Shown here: piece by piece, positions 15,789-23,605 of the stretch
Position numbering within the stretch: position 1 is the first letter of the stretch
Layout of the letters: every line of letters starts with the position of its first letter
The notes under the pieces: generated by a model
Database searches by the model: none
What the model saw: the letters and a program-made list of their open reading frames with translations, nothing else
Told to the model about the DNA's origin: nothing
Position numbers and translations under genes: made by a program
DNA from: Pseudomonadota bacterium
GTDB lineage: Bacteria > Desulfobacterota > Binatia > UBA1149
Reading direction: 5' to 3'
Length of the DNA stretch: 33,767 nucleotides
Assembly (NCBI GenBank): GCA_014382245.1
Contig: JACNKC010000026.1
Location: 2,729 to 36,495 of the forward strand

Positions 15789-16142
15789 TCACAGCAGCTC
15801 CAGCACCCTGTCCGAGGGTCGAGCTATAACAGCCCTCTTGCCAGACACAACCACCGGGCGTTGCATGACAGCAGGCTCGTCCAGTAGCAGGTCCACGACC
15901 TCGGGCAGGCCCGCGTCGGGGGCCAACGACAGGTCGCCGTCCTTGAACCTGGGGTCGGAAGTCCTGACCATCTGCACGGGGTCACCGCCGACCAGCTCTA
16001 CCAGTCCGGACAGCGTCTCGCGATCGAGGGGCGCTTTGAGATACTCTACGACGTCGAACTCGACGCCTCGCTCCCGGAGTACATCCAGCACTCCACGCGA
16101 TTTTCCTCAAGAAGGGTTGTGATAAACGGTAAGCTTGGCCAT
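15789..16142 (-). CDS. arsC: ArsC-like reductase with selenocysteine (UGA) at the active site
   Basis: A 117-residue glutaredoxin/ArsC-family protein if the in-frame TGA at codon 12 is read as selenocysteine. The ATG at 16142 has a strong GGAGG site 5 nt upstream. The N-terminus reads MAKLTVYHNPS, then TGA, then GKSRGVLDVL; in the R773 ArsC enzyme the same place is YHNPAC with catalytic Cys12. His8 and the oxyanion-binding arginines are also kept: Arg60 (MVRTSD), Arg95 (MQRPVVV) and Arg108 (ARPSD), matching R773 Arg60, Arg94 and Arg107. A bSECIS-like hairpin follows the TGA. Without read-through, translation could only begin at a weak GTG at 16091, giving a fragment with no active site. The likely role is thiol- or glutaredoxin-linked reduction of arsenate or another oxidant in the cytoplasm; the substrate is uncertain. 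The alternative is a nonsense mutation or base error at exactly this codon. Confidence 0.82.
16076..16094 (-). promoter_or_regulatory. Bacterial SECIS-like hairpin after the TGA
   Basis: Read on the minus strand, 12 nt after the TGA, GGAGUGC pairs with GUACUCC (seven base pairs including one G-U) around a five-base loop UGGAU. The apical loop begins 19 nt after the TGA and has G in its second and third positions. This fits the usual bacterial SECIS layout: a loop roughly 16-37 nt from the UGA with a G near its start. It also resembles the placement of the SelB-binding hairpin in E. coli fdhF. A weaker lower stem (CGCGU with GGGAGCG) may extend it. Confidence 0.7.
16107..16109 (-). other. Candidate selenocysteine codon (in-frame TGA)
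   Basis: The TGA occupies codon 12, exactly where ArsC-family enzymes have the redox cysteine (motif YHNP-x-C). The reading frame continues on both sides with family-specific residues. Cysteine codons TGC/TGT differ from TGA by only one base, so this is also the one place where a single error could mimic the signal. The adjacent hairpin argues for a real selenocysteine site. Confidence 0.75.
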
Positions 16143-16236
16143 TTTTTCCTCCGCCGTCGGAGCTTAGCAATCGCGGGCGGACAGACAAACAGCTACGGCC
16201 GATTGCCCTGGAGCGTTCTGCGCAGAACATCTCGGC

Positions 16237-16473
16237 TCAGAAAAAAATAATCGCCAGGCCACTGAAGAGCAGGAATCCCGCCAACACCGTCACCACGTGA
16301 CCTGCTGCTATCAACAGGCGCAGCGGCTCCCGCCCCGCCATCGACCGCGCCAGGCCGAGGCCGAACAACGAAATCTCGGTGGCTGCCAGCACGAGGGCTG
16401 CCGCGAACAAGGGAGTCGCCCACAGCACAATGCAGGAAACAAGGCAGAGCAGAAGTCTAAATACCTGGTTCAC
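16237..16473 (-). CDS. Small hypothetical membrane protein
   Basis: A possible 78-residue protein made almost entirely of three hydrophobic helices (about 5-20, 22-42 and 52-77). It has a conserved-looking acidic residue in the second (AATEIS) and a histidine in the third (AAGHVV). It begins with GTG only 11 bp after the stop of the upstream secreted-protein gene, without a clear ribosome binding site, so it may be translated by coupling. I do not recognise a family. The hydrophobic pattern is the only support, and it could be a chance open frame. Confidence 0.4.
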   Translation of the reverse strand: MNQVFRLLLCLVSCIVLWATPLFAAALVLAATEISLFGLGLARSMAGREPLRLLIAAGHVVTVLAGFLLFSGLAIIFF

Positions 16474-16484
16474 GGCGCAGGGGA

Positions 16485-18995
16485 CTAGTCACTCTTGCAT
16501 TTCACGGCACGGGCAGTGACCTTGCACACCACGCTGGGAGTTGTCAGGCACTCGCCAGTCGCCGGGTCGGCACCGAACAGGAGGCTTGCCGTTAGCAGGC
16601 TCTGCCCGGCAGCGGCATTGAGATCAACACCTCCGGATCTGCCACCGGCTTTGAGCTTGACCCGGGCTATTCCCCTCTTGGTGATTATCGAAACCGAGGC
16701 CTTGGTTATGCCGCCGTTGGCCCCGGTCTTATCCTTGAACTTGAACTTGATGTCCCTCTTGTTCTCAAAGGCAGAGGAGGGAATAGACGCGATCCATATC
16801 TCCGAACCGTCGTTGTCTCCCAGCCGAGCTGTCATGCCGGTGTCGCTTGGGAGAACGGTAAAGTCGGCCAACGGCAGATCGGCCTTGATCAGCAGTTTGT
16901 CGGTGTCCACGCCGGGCTTCAGGCTCACCTTGACCTGGCTGCGGCCGGTGAGAGTCGGCGACAGCACCTCGCAGCTAGCAGACAAGCACTGGCCCGAAGG
17001 ACTGCAGAAATCAGAAGACGTACCGCAGGAGGTCCCGTCGGCTTCCGGGGAATTGTCACAACCGGTCAGCACGCCGCAGGAATCCACCGTGCAATCGTTG
17101 CCGTCGTCGCACAAGTTGGCGTCGGGCACGTTGGTGCAGGTATCGGCGACACAGCTGTCCGCGGTGCAGGCTATTCCGTCGTCGCAATCGATCACGTTGA
17201 CACACACGTGGGCCTCCGTGTCGCAGGAATCCACCGTGCAACCAACACCGTCGTCACACAGCGACGCGGCCGGATAGCCCGGCGTAGCGGCTATGCAGCC
17301 CTCGTCTATGCAGGTCGCAGAGCACCCATCACCGTCGACCAGGTTGCCATCATCACAGAGCTCACCCGGGTCAGTTACACCGTTGCCACAATTTCCACAG
17401 GGCGAAAGGCCCGGCACCAGTTCTGTAACGATGACCGGCGAGTGACTGCCGGCGAGCGACGGGGGCACGGCGGCGAGTCGGTACCTCGCCCTGTTTTCGC
17501 CGCTCGGATCGGCGCTCATCGAACTGCCCGCAAGCGTGCTCACCGATCCATGCCCGGTGAGGGTGTTTTTTCCCAGGTTGCCCTGGTTGTCGATGACGGC
17601 CGTCGATAACAGTTGAACCTCGCAACCCTCGAGACTGATAGCCCCGAACAGGCCTCCCAGGGAGGCACCCGAGGTCAGAAGGCTGCCGCTCACCAGGAGG
17701 TTGCTCCCCGCCACAGCGGCCACGGACCCAGCCACGCCGCCATTTGAAGCCGAAGTGTCCACGTCGCCGTCAAGGACCAGCAGGCCCGAGGCGGTCATAA
17801 AAAGGTCGCCGCCCGCCGCCGATCCGCCAGTTAAGTCGACCATCGAATCCGAGGCCAGGAGGATGTCGCCGCTGAGCGAGCCGATGTCCACGATCCCGCC
17901 ACCGCCCTGGCTACCCTTGGCCAGTGATTCAACCGTACCCTCTATGTTGACACTGCCGAGGGCCTCCAACGAAACATCCCCACCGTAGCCGTCGGGAATA
18001 GCACCGTTGGCTCTCACCTTTACGTAAGGCGAAACGTGCAGCGTTCCGCCCGCGTCGTAGACCTGTTCACCCCCGTCACCGCCCACGCCGTTGGCCCCGT
18101 TTCCATCGGTACTGAAAACCATACGGTTGGCCATGCTGCCACCGCTTATGTCGATGTTGCCGACGGCCGTCACGAAAATCTCTCCACCAAAGCCTTCACC
18201 GCCAGCCGCGTTGGCCGACAACGGGGCGCTCAAGTTAACGTTGCCCACTGCGTCGATTTCTATGAGGCCACCGTCGAAATCTCCGCCGGCGACATCTATT
18301 TCAGCGCTCACTGCAATATCCTGCCCGCCGGACAACGAGACGACACCGCCGCCGCCAAGCCCGCCGCCGGTGGCCTGCAGGCCAGCCCCGGATATCAATG
18401 GACCAGCCAAGGCTGATATCGTGATGTCCCCACCGTCAGAATCAGGGGTGGTGCCGTCCATGTCTATCGTATCGCCCACCGAGACGCCGGCCGCGGCCGT
18501 TATGCTGACAGATCCCGGGTTAGCCACCGTTCCCCTTATCTTACCGTTCAAGATCGCGTTGCCGTCACCGATGGTGCAGCTACCTGCCCCGAGCAGCGCG
18601 CAATCCAGGTCGCTGAGGCAGGGAGTACTCGCAGCAGCACTGCAGGCTTTCCTGACCAGGAACACGACTGATCCCCCGAAGCCTCCAGCGCCCCTGAGAT
18701 CCACCCTGTTGTTGCCCGCGTCGAGTTCGAGCCGACCGCAGATCACCTGGCCCGACGACCCGCCGAAGTCCAGGGTACCGCCACCCGTTACCTGCAATGT
18801 GCGCAGGCCAAAATCGAGTACCGCGCCGGTGTCAACGACCACCACAGAGTTAACAACGCAGGGGTCATCGGAGGGAGCGCAGACCTGGTCGGCAGTTGTG
18901 ACGGCAGCAGCCGAAAAGGGACAGGCCAAGGCTACGAGAAACGCAGCTGCACAAATGGCTGATCGCGAAAAACCGACGAAGTGGTCATTGTTCAT
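16485..18995 (-). CDS. Secreted beta-helix-like protein with Cys-rich repeat and C-terminal module
   Basis: An exported protein of about 836 residues. The ATG at 18995 was chosen because AAGGA lies 11 nt upstream and a signal peptide follows directly (ICAAAFLVALACPFSAAA); earlier in-frame starts reach 19055. Residues ~35-510 are Gly/Ser/Asp-rich with periodic strands (GGDITISA, GGVVSLSGGQDIAVSAEIDVAGG), suggesting a right-handed beta-helix like filamentous-haemagglutinin or polymorphic surface proteins. Next comes one DUF4215-type repeat (CGNGVTDPGELCDDGN...GDGCSATC) and three CDDG.xCT.DSC units (~520-650). The last ~150 residues (VKVSLKPG, KLLIKADLP, IKFKFKDKTGANGGITK, GIARVKLKAGG) resemble the C-terminus of the protein at 30790-33672. 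Probably a surface or secreted structural protein; the function is unknown. Confidence 0.85.
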   Translation of the reverse strand: MNNDHFVGFSRSAICAAAFLVALACPFSAAAVTTADQVCAPSDDPCVVNSVVVVDTGAVLDFGLRTLQVTGGGTLDFGGSSGQVICGRLELDAGNNRVDLRGAGGFGGSVVFLVRKACSAAASTPCLSDLDCALLGAGSCTIGDGNAILNGKIRGTVANPGSVSITAAAGVSVGDTIDMDGTTPDSDGGDITISALAGPLISGAGLQATGGGLGGGGVVSLSGGQDIAVSAEIDVAGGDFDGGLIEIDAVGNVNLSAPLSANAAGGEGFGGEIFVTAVGNIDISGGSMANRMVFSTDGNGANGVGGDGGEQVYDAGGTLHVSPYVKVRANGAIPDGYGGDVSLEALGSVNIEGTVESLAKGSQGGGGIVDIGSLSGDILLASDSMVDLTGGSAAGGDLFMTASGLLVLDGDVDTSASNGGVAGSVAAVAGSNLLVSGSLLTSGASLGGLFGAISLEGCEVQLLSTAVIDNQGNLGKNTLTGHGSVSTLAGSSMSADPSGENRARYRLAAVPPSLAGSHSPVIVTELVPGLSPCGNCGNGVTDPGELCDDGNLVDGDGCSATCIDEGCIAATPGYPAASLCDDGVGCTVDSCDTEAHVCVNVIDCDDGIACTADSCVADTCTNVPDANLCDDGNDCTVDSCGVLTGCDNSPEADGTSCGTSSDFCSPSGQCLSASCEVLSPTLTGRSQVKVSLKPGVDTDKLLIKADLPLADFTVLPSDTGMTARLGDNDGSEIWIASIPSSAFENKRDIKFKFKDKTGANGGITKASVSIITKRGIARVKLKAGGRSGGVDLNAAAGQSLLTASLLFGADPATGECLTTPSVVCKVTARAVKCKSD

Positions 18996-19042
18996 GGCAG
19001 TGAGCATCCTTTGGGTGCGCGCCCGACCGCGACCACCGAGTA

Positions 19043-19063
19043 TAGTATCTCTCATAGATACTA
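19043..19063. promoter_or_regulatory. Perfect 8-bp inverted repeat, operator-like
   Basis: TAGTATCT (19043-19050) and AGATACTA (19056-19063) are exact inverted copies separated by CTCAT. The element lies 48-68 bp upstream of the chosen start of the secreted beta-helix protein, in an AT-rich patch within GC-rich DNA, where a promoter is expected. It looks like a dimeric regulator site, or a short 5' UTR hairpin if transcribed. Confidence 0.5.
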
Positions 19064-19103
19064 CCGCGCGCGCAACTACATCAAGGGTATATTTTTGCGA
19101 CTA

Positions 19104-19119
19104 CCCCCTGTGGGGGGGG
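19104..19119. promoter_or_regulatory. TACCCCC/GGGGGTA-type palindrome upstream of secreted protein
   Basis: CCCCC at 19104-19108 and a run of eight G at 19112-19119 are separated by TGT and flanked by TA on both sides. It lies just beyond the hflC stop and about 110 bp upstream of the beta-helix protein start. It could be the terminator stem of hflC-side transcription or part of the secreted gene's control region; there is no T tract to decide. Confidence 0.35.
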
Positions 19120-19135
19120 TATAACAAAAGAAAGC

Positions 19136-20011
19136 TCAGCGTTTTCGCGACGAGGCGCGGGAGGAAACGAGAAGTTCCAGGAACTCAGATGAGGGGGTCA
19201 GCACCACGGTGGTCTGTTCCCCCAGGGTTTTGCGCCAGGATTCCAGCGTGCGGATAAAACCGTAGAACTCGGCGTCACGGGCATATGCCTTGGCGTACAC
19301 GTCGGTGGCCAGGGCGTCGGCCTTGCCGCGGATGATCTCCGATTCGCGGTTCGCGTCGGCGATAATGACCCGCTTCTCGCGCTCAGCCTGCGACCTGATC
19401 TTGGCGGATGCCTCGTCGCCCTCGGCGCGAAACTTCTTGGCCAACCTCTCACGCTCGGTGCGCATGCGACGAAAAACGTTTTGCTCGTTCTTTTCGGGCA
19501 GGTCGGTTCGCTTGATGCGCACATCGACTACCTCGATGCCGTACTCGGCCGCCCTGCGACCAGAATTTGACCTGACCTGGTCCATGAACTCCGTTCGATC
19601 GCCCGACACCACGTCGGTACTGGTCACCTGTCCGATTGCCTCGCGCAGATTGGAGTAGATGATGTCATCGAGACGCGACTGCGCCCCGGCCTCGGTGAGC
19701 ACGGTCTGGTAGAACTTGAGCGGGTCAACTATCTTCCATCGCGAAAAGTTGTCTACCACCAGCTGCTGCTTGTCGCGGGTTATCAACTCGCGCGGCGCGG
19801 CGTCGTACTCCATCAGTCTCTTGTCGAAGTAGACCACCTGGTGGACAAAGGGAACGCGGAAGTTCAACCCGGGTTCCACTATCGTTCGTACGGGCTTACC
19901 GAACTTGAGAACCAGCGCCTGTTGCCACTCGCCAACGCTGAAGCACGCGCCCGCGTAGACAAGGGCTACCGCCGCCACCACGGCCACCACGGCTGCCGTC
20001 AGGCGGTTCAC
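19136..20011 (-). CDS. hflC: HflC, SPFH/Band 7 modulator of FtsH
   Basis: A 291-residue inner membrane protein that, with HflK, forms the large periplasmic cage around the FtsH protease and restrains its activity. It has one N-terminal transmembrane helix (~4-24) and a Band 7/SPFH domain (EWQQALVLKFGKPVRTIVEPGLNFRVPFV...VYFDKRL). A long charged coiled coil follows (VFRRMRTERERLAKKFRAEGDEASAKIRSQAEREK), then the terminal VVLTPSSEF segment typical of HflC. The GTG start overlaps the hflK stop by 3-4 bp (GTGA), so the two are translationally coupled. The length matches the family. Confidence 0.95.
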   Translation of the reverse strand: MNRLTAAVVAVVAAVALVYAGACFSVGEWQQALVLKFGKPVRTIVEPGLNFRVPFVHQVVYFDKRLMEYDAAPRELITRDKQQLVVDNFSRWKIVDPLKFYQTVLTEAGAQSRLDDIIYSNLREAIGQVTSTDVVSGDRTEFMDQVRSNSGRRAAEYGIEVVDVRIKRTDLPEKNEQNVFRRMRTERERLAKKFRAEGDEASAKIRSQAEREKRVIIADANRESEIIRGKADALATDVYAKAYARDAEFYGFIRTLESWRKTLGEQTTVVLTPSSEFLELLVSSRASSRKR

Positions 20012-21069
20012 CGGGGCACCTCGGCCGACCTGCTGCCCGCGCCACCGGAGCCGGTCACGCCGGCAAGCGGCAACAGCGGAAGAGCGCCGCGCGCGATTTT
20101 CTCATCGACGATGATCATGTTGGCATCGGCGAACACCTCTTCGAGGGTTTCAAGGTACAAGCGCTTGCGCGTGACCGCGGGAGCGCGACGATAGGCGTCG
20201 TAGAGCAGATCGAAGCGCTGGGCCTGGCCCTCGGCTTCTTTAACTACTGACTCCGAGTAGCCATGCGCCTGGTTGATCAGTTGCGCAGCGTCGCCCCTCG
20301 CTCGGGGAAGCACATCGTTGGCGAAGCCCTCGGCCTCGTTGATCATGCGTTCCTTGTCCTGCTCCGCGTTGATCACGTCCTTGAACGCGTCCTGCACGGG
20401 GTCAGGCGGAACCACGTCCTGCAGCTTGACGGTGACCACATGCAGGCCCACCTGGTAGCGGTCGAGCATGGCCTGCAGAAGCACCTGGGCCTCGGTCTGC
20501 ACCTCCAGCCGTCCCTCTGTAAGCGCCCGGTTGATAGTATTGCGCCCAACCACCTCGCGCATGGCCGATTCGGCCGAGTCGCGAAGCGTTTCGGACGGAT
20601 CCCTGACGTTGAAGAGGAAGGCCTTGGGGTCCTTTATGCGGTACTGGACGATGAAATCGAGATCCACGATGTTACCGTCCGACGTGAGCATGCGGGATTC
20701 TTCGGTTACCTGCCGATAACGCGCCGGGGGGCCCACGTCTATCGTCCTGAAGCCCACTTCTTCCTTGAGCACCACCGTCACCGGGGGCTTGAGAACCGTC
20801 TCTACGGGCCACGGCAGGTGCCAGTGGAGGCCCGGCCCGGTAGTGGCCGTCACCTTGCCGAAACGAAGCACTACACCGGCCTCGCTGGGGTTGACCTGGT
20901 ACACGCCGGTGGCGATCCACAAGGCCAGCAGCAAGCCAAGTCCGGCCAGTCCCAGCGCGCCGCCGAAGCGTCCCCGCAGCTTGGCCACCAGCTGCGCCAG
21001 CAGTTCCTCGGGTGTCGGGGGACGCTGCGACCCGCCGTTTCCAAATGGTGATCCGTATCCGTTGGACAT
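20008..21069 (-). CDS. hflK: HflK, SPFH/Band 7 modulator of FtsH
   Basis: A 353-residue partner of HflC. I start it at the ATG at 21069 (MSNGYGSPFGNGG, AAGGG about 10 nt upstream). The frame stays open far upstream to 21798, but that part is antisense to the RND transporter and not HflK-like. The Gly/Pro-rich N-terminus is followed by a transmembrane helix (~38-57) and the Band 7 domain (VNPSEAGVVLRFGKV...GPGLHWHLPWPVE). The HflK hallmarks EESRMLTSDGNIVDLDFIVQYRI, RLEVQTEAQVLLQAMLDRYQVGLHV and VQDAFKDVINAEQDKERMINEAE come next. The long coiled coil and LYLETLEEVFADANMIIVDE end are also typical. It is divergent from the RND gene across about 105 bp. Confidence 0.95.
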   Translation of the reverse strand: MSNGYGSPFGNGGSQRPPTPEELLAQLVAKLRGRFGGALGLAGLGLLLALWIATGVYQVNPSEAGVVLRFGKVTATTGPGLHWHLPWPVETVLKPPVTVVLKEEVGFRTIDVGPPARYRQVTEESRMLTSDGNIVDLDFIVQYRIKDPKAFLFNVRDPSETLRDSAESAMREVVGRNTINRALTEGRLEVQTEAQVLLQAMLDRYQVGLHVVTVKLQDVVPPDPVQDAFKDVINAEQDKERMINEAEGFANDVLPRARGDAAQLINQAHGYSESVVKEAEGQAQRFDLLYDAYRRAPAVTRKRLYLETLEEVFADANMIIVDEKIARGALPLLPLAGVTGSGGAGSRSAEVPR

Positions 21070-21174
21070 CGTAGTGGGCACCCTTGCAGCGCGCAGGGGT
21101 GGTGTCAATGACAAGCCCACACCGGGCAGCGCCGTGCTATAGATCCAGCACTGGGGCAAGATGGTTGCGCTGCG

Positions 21175-23547
21175 ATGCTTGCCTCGCCCGCTACTACCCT
21201 GCCCGTGATTGCAACGTTGACCGCTTCGGTGCTCATCGCCGCTGCCGCCCTGGCCTGGTACCGGCCACGCAGCGTCGTAGATCACCCCCTCGTGGTGCTG
21301 GCCGTGCCCCTGCTGCTCTCGCTGCTGTCGGTGGCAACGCTGGTGGACCCCGCCGGCCCCTCGCTGCACATGCGCCTGGACCCGAGCGAAGAGCCCATGC
21401 TCGCACCCGACGACCCGGGACTGGCGCCCTACCACCGGGCCACCGCTAATTTCGGGGACGACAACGTCTACGTGGTGGCCGTGGAGACGGCCGAGGTCTT
21501 CAACACCGAGTTCCTGCTCGCCATGCAGACAGCAAGCAACCGGCTGCGACGACTCAAGGGCGTGCGCAACGTGGACAGCCTGGTGACCACCACCCACTAC
21601 GGTTACGACGACGACATCGACACCGTGTTGGTGCGCCGGCTGATAGACCAGGTGCCCGAAGACCTCGACGCCATGGCCGCGCTCCGGGAGCGCGCATTGT
21701 CGGACAGGGTTTATCCGCGCAGCATCGTCTCGGCCGACGGGCGCACCGCAGCGTTGAACATCTCCTTTGTCAGCATGAGTGACGGCGATTTCGTGCAATC
21801 AGGACTCGACGAGAGCATCCGGGGCATCGCCATCGAGGAATTCCCGGCACCCGCGAGTGTGTACGTCACCGGTCGGCAGCACGTCAAGACACGGGCCCAT
21901 CACATCATGGTCGGCGATCTGTCGTGGCTCATCCCACTGGCCATGACCGTGGGCGCGTTCGTAGGGTGGCTGGTGACCGGCAGTCTTCGCGCGGGTTTCA
22001 TCCCGGTGGGCGCCAGCGTGCTGGCCACGCTGTGGGTCTTTGCCACGTTGGCGGCGCTGGGCAGACCACTCAACATAATCACCCTCGTCCTGGGCCCCGT
22101 GCTCATCTGCGTGGGCGCGGTCTACGGCATACACATACTGGCGCGCTACGAAGCACTGGTCGACGAGGGCCTGAACGGGCACGACGCAGCCCTGGGCTCG
22201 CTCAAAGACACCGCCGCTCCCACGCTGATGGCCGGGGCCACCACTGTGGCTGGTTTTGCCTCGCTTGCCGGGTCCGACATCCCGGCTACGCAAGAGCTGG
22301 GCCTTCTGGCCGCCACCGGCGTGGCCTGGGCCACAGTGTCTTCGCTGTGTTCCATCCCCGCCCTTCTTTCCCTGCTGCCGCCGCGGGGCAGTCGTAGACA
22401 AACGAGCGTGGGACTGCGCGTGACCGCCCTCCTGCGGCGGCGGCTCAATATGACCGCGGGCCTTTGTACGCGCCGTCCCCTACCCATCCTGGCTGCCTGG
22501 GCACTGGTAGCCGTGGTATCGGTCGGCCTGTTGCCGCGCATCGTGGTCGACACCGACTACCTGACCTTTTTTGACCCGGCCTCCAAGGTGAGAACAGACT
22601 TTGCGGCAGTCGGTCGACTGCTCACCGGCGCGTCGCCGGTTTACGTGGCGCTGCACGGCGGGCGGGAGGGAGCCTTTCGCGAACCCGGCACGCTGCGCGC
22701 GCTTGAACGACTGCAGGCCGAGGTCGACCGCGTACCCGGCGTGAGGGCCACCACGACTATCGTAGACTTCATCGCCCCGCTTAACCGCGCGATGGAAAAA
22801 GGCGAGCCCTCGGCAGAGCGCGTACCCGACAGCAAGGCCGGCGTGGCCGAACTCATGTTCATGCTGCCGCGCAACCGCGTACGGGGCCTCGTCAACAGCA
22901 ACCACAGCAGCGCCAACCTGCTGGTGCGCAGCTCGGCTACGGGTTCGGCCGCTGTCCGGCAGCTCGAAGACGACCTCAACACGGCAATAAGCCGGGCCGG
23001 GCTCCCCGCCGGGATTGAAGCCAACGTCACTGGCAACACCATCGTACTGAACCACGGCGCCGACAGCCTCGCGCGTACGCAGACCACCATCGTTGCCTTC
23101 GCGGCGCTGGCCATCTTTTTACTCATGTCCAGGTTCTTCCGCTCGGCGGGTGCCGGTTTGCTGGCGATGATACCCAACCTCGTGCCCGTACTGGTTTTCT
23201 TCGGCCTGCTGGGAGCAGGCGTCGCCATGCTGTCGCTCGCCACCAGCCTGCTCGGCTGCATAGCACTGGGAATTGCGGCAGACGACACCGCTCACTTCCT
23301 GGTGGGTTACAAGCGCCGGCGCGAGCACGGCATGCAGGCCGAGGCCGCCGTTTCGGACTGCATAGCCACCCTGGGAAAGCCCATCGTGGTGACCTCCATC
23401 ATGCTGTCGTCCGGTTTCCTGGTGCTGTTGCTGTCGGGCTTCGCGGCATTCAGGCAACTGGGCGGGCTGGCGGCGACGACCATGATGATCTGCCTGTTCG
23501 CTGACCTCACCCTTCTGCCCTCCCTGCTGCTTCGTTTTCGGCGCTGA
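21175..23547 (+). CDS. RND/MMPL-superfamily transporter (HpnN-like)
   Basis: A 790-residue inner membrane protein with the internally duplicated RND layout: an N-terminal helix pair, a periplasmic loop (~60-250), a helix bundle (~255-400), then a second copy with its loop (~440-640) and bundle (~650-790). Signature pieces are GPVLICVGAVYGIHILARYEAL in the first half and LGIAADDTAHFLVGYKRRRE in the second, the region where this family has its proton-relay acidic pair. Relatives (hopanoid exporter HpnN, MmpL proteins) move lipids to the outer envelope. The start ATG has no good ribosome binding site. The gene converges with a LolA-like and ceramidase pair, which supports lipid export. The exact cargo is unknown. 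Confidence 0.88.
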   Translation: MLASPATTLPVIATLTASVLIAAAALAWYRPRSVVDHPLVVLAVPLLLSLLSVATLVDPAGPSLHMRLDPSEEPMLAPDDPGLAPYHRATANFGDDNVYVVAVETAEVFNTEFLLAMQTASNRLRRLKGVRNVDSLVTTTHYGYDDDIDTVLVRRLIDQVPEDLDAMAALRERALSDRVYPRSIVSADGRTAALNISFVSMSDGDFVQSGLDESIRGIAIEEFPAPASVYVTGRQHVKTRAHHIMVGDLSWLIPLAMTVGAFVGWLVTGSLRAGFIPVGASVLATLWVFATLAALGRPLNIITLVLGPVLICVGAVYGIHILARYEALVDEGLNGHDAALGSLKDTAAPTLMAGATTVAGFASLAGSDIPATQELGLLAATGVAWATVSSLCSIPALLSLLPPRGSRRQTSVGLRVTALLRRRLNMTAGLCTRRPLPILAAWALVAVVSVGLLPRIVVDTDYLTFFDPASKVRTDFAAVGRLLTGASPVYVALHGGREGAFREPGTLRALERLQAEVDRVPGVRATTTIVDFIAPLNRAMEKGEPSAERVPDSKAGVAELMFMLPRNRVRGLVNSNHSSANLLVRSSATGSAAVRQLEDDLNTAISRAGLPAGIEANVTGNTIVLNHGADSLARTQTTIVAFAALAIFLLMSRFFRSAGAGLLAMIPNLVPVLVFFGLLGAGVAMLSLATSLLGCIALGIAADDTAHFLVGYKRRREHGMQAEAAVSDCIATLGKPIVVTSIMLSSGFLVLLLSGFAAFRQLGGLAATTMMICLFADLTLLPSLLLRFRR

Positions 23548-23605
23548 CCAGCACTGACGCTCAACTACGCTTTACACCAACAGTCCACCCAGCGGGCCGC
23601 GCGGC

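Noticed and set aside
15789-16142. ArsC-like gene as an ordinary pseudogene
   Set aside because: Only one stop is present, it falls precisely on the redox-cysteine codon, the rest of the active site is intact, the ribosome binding site is strong and a correctly spaced hairpin follows. It is kept as an alternative but is not preferred.
21070-21798. Upstream extension of the hflK frame by about 243 codons
   Set aside because: It overlaps the divergent RND transporter in antisense, does not look like HflK, and a normal HflK N-terminus begins at 21069.
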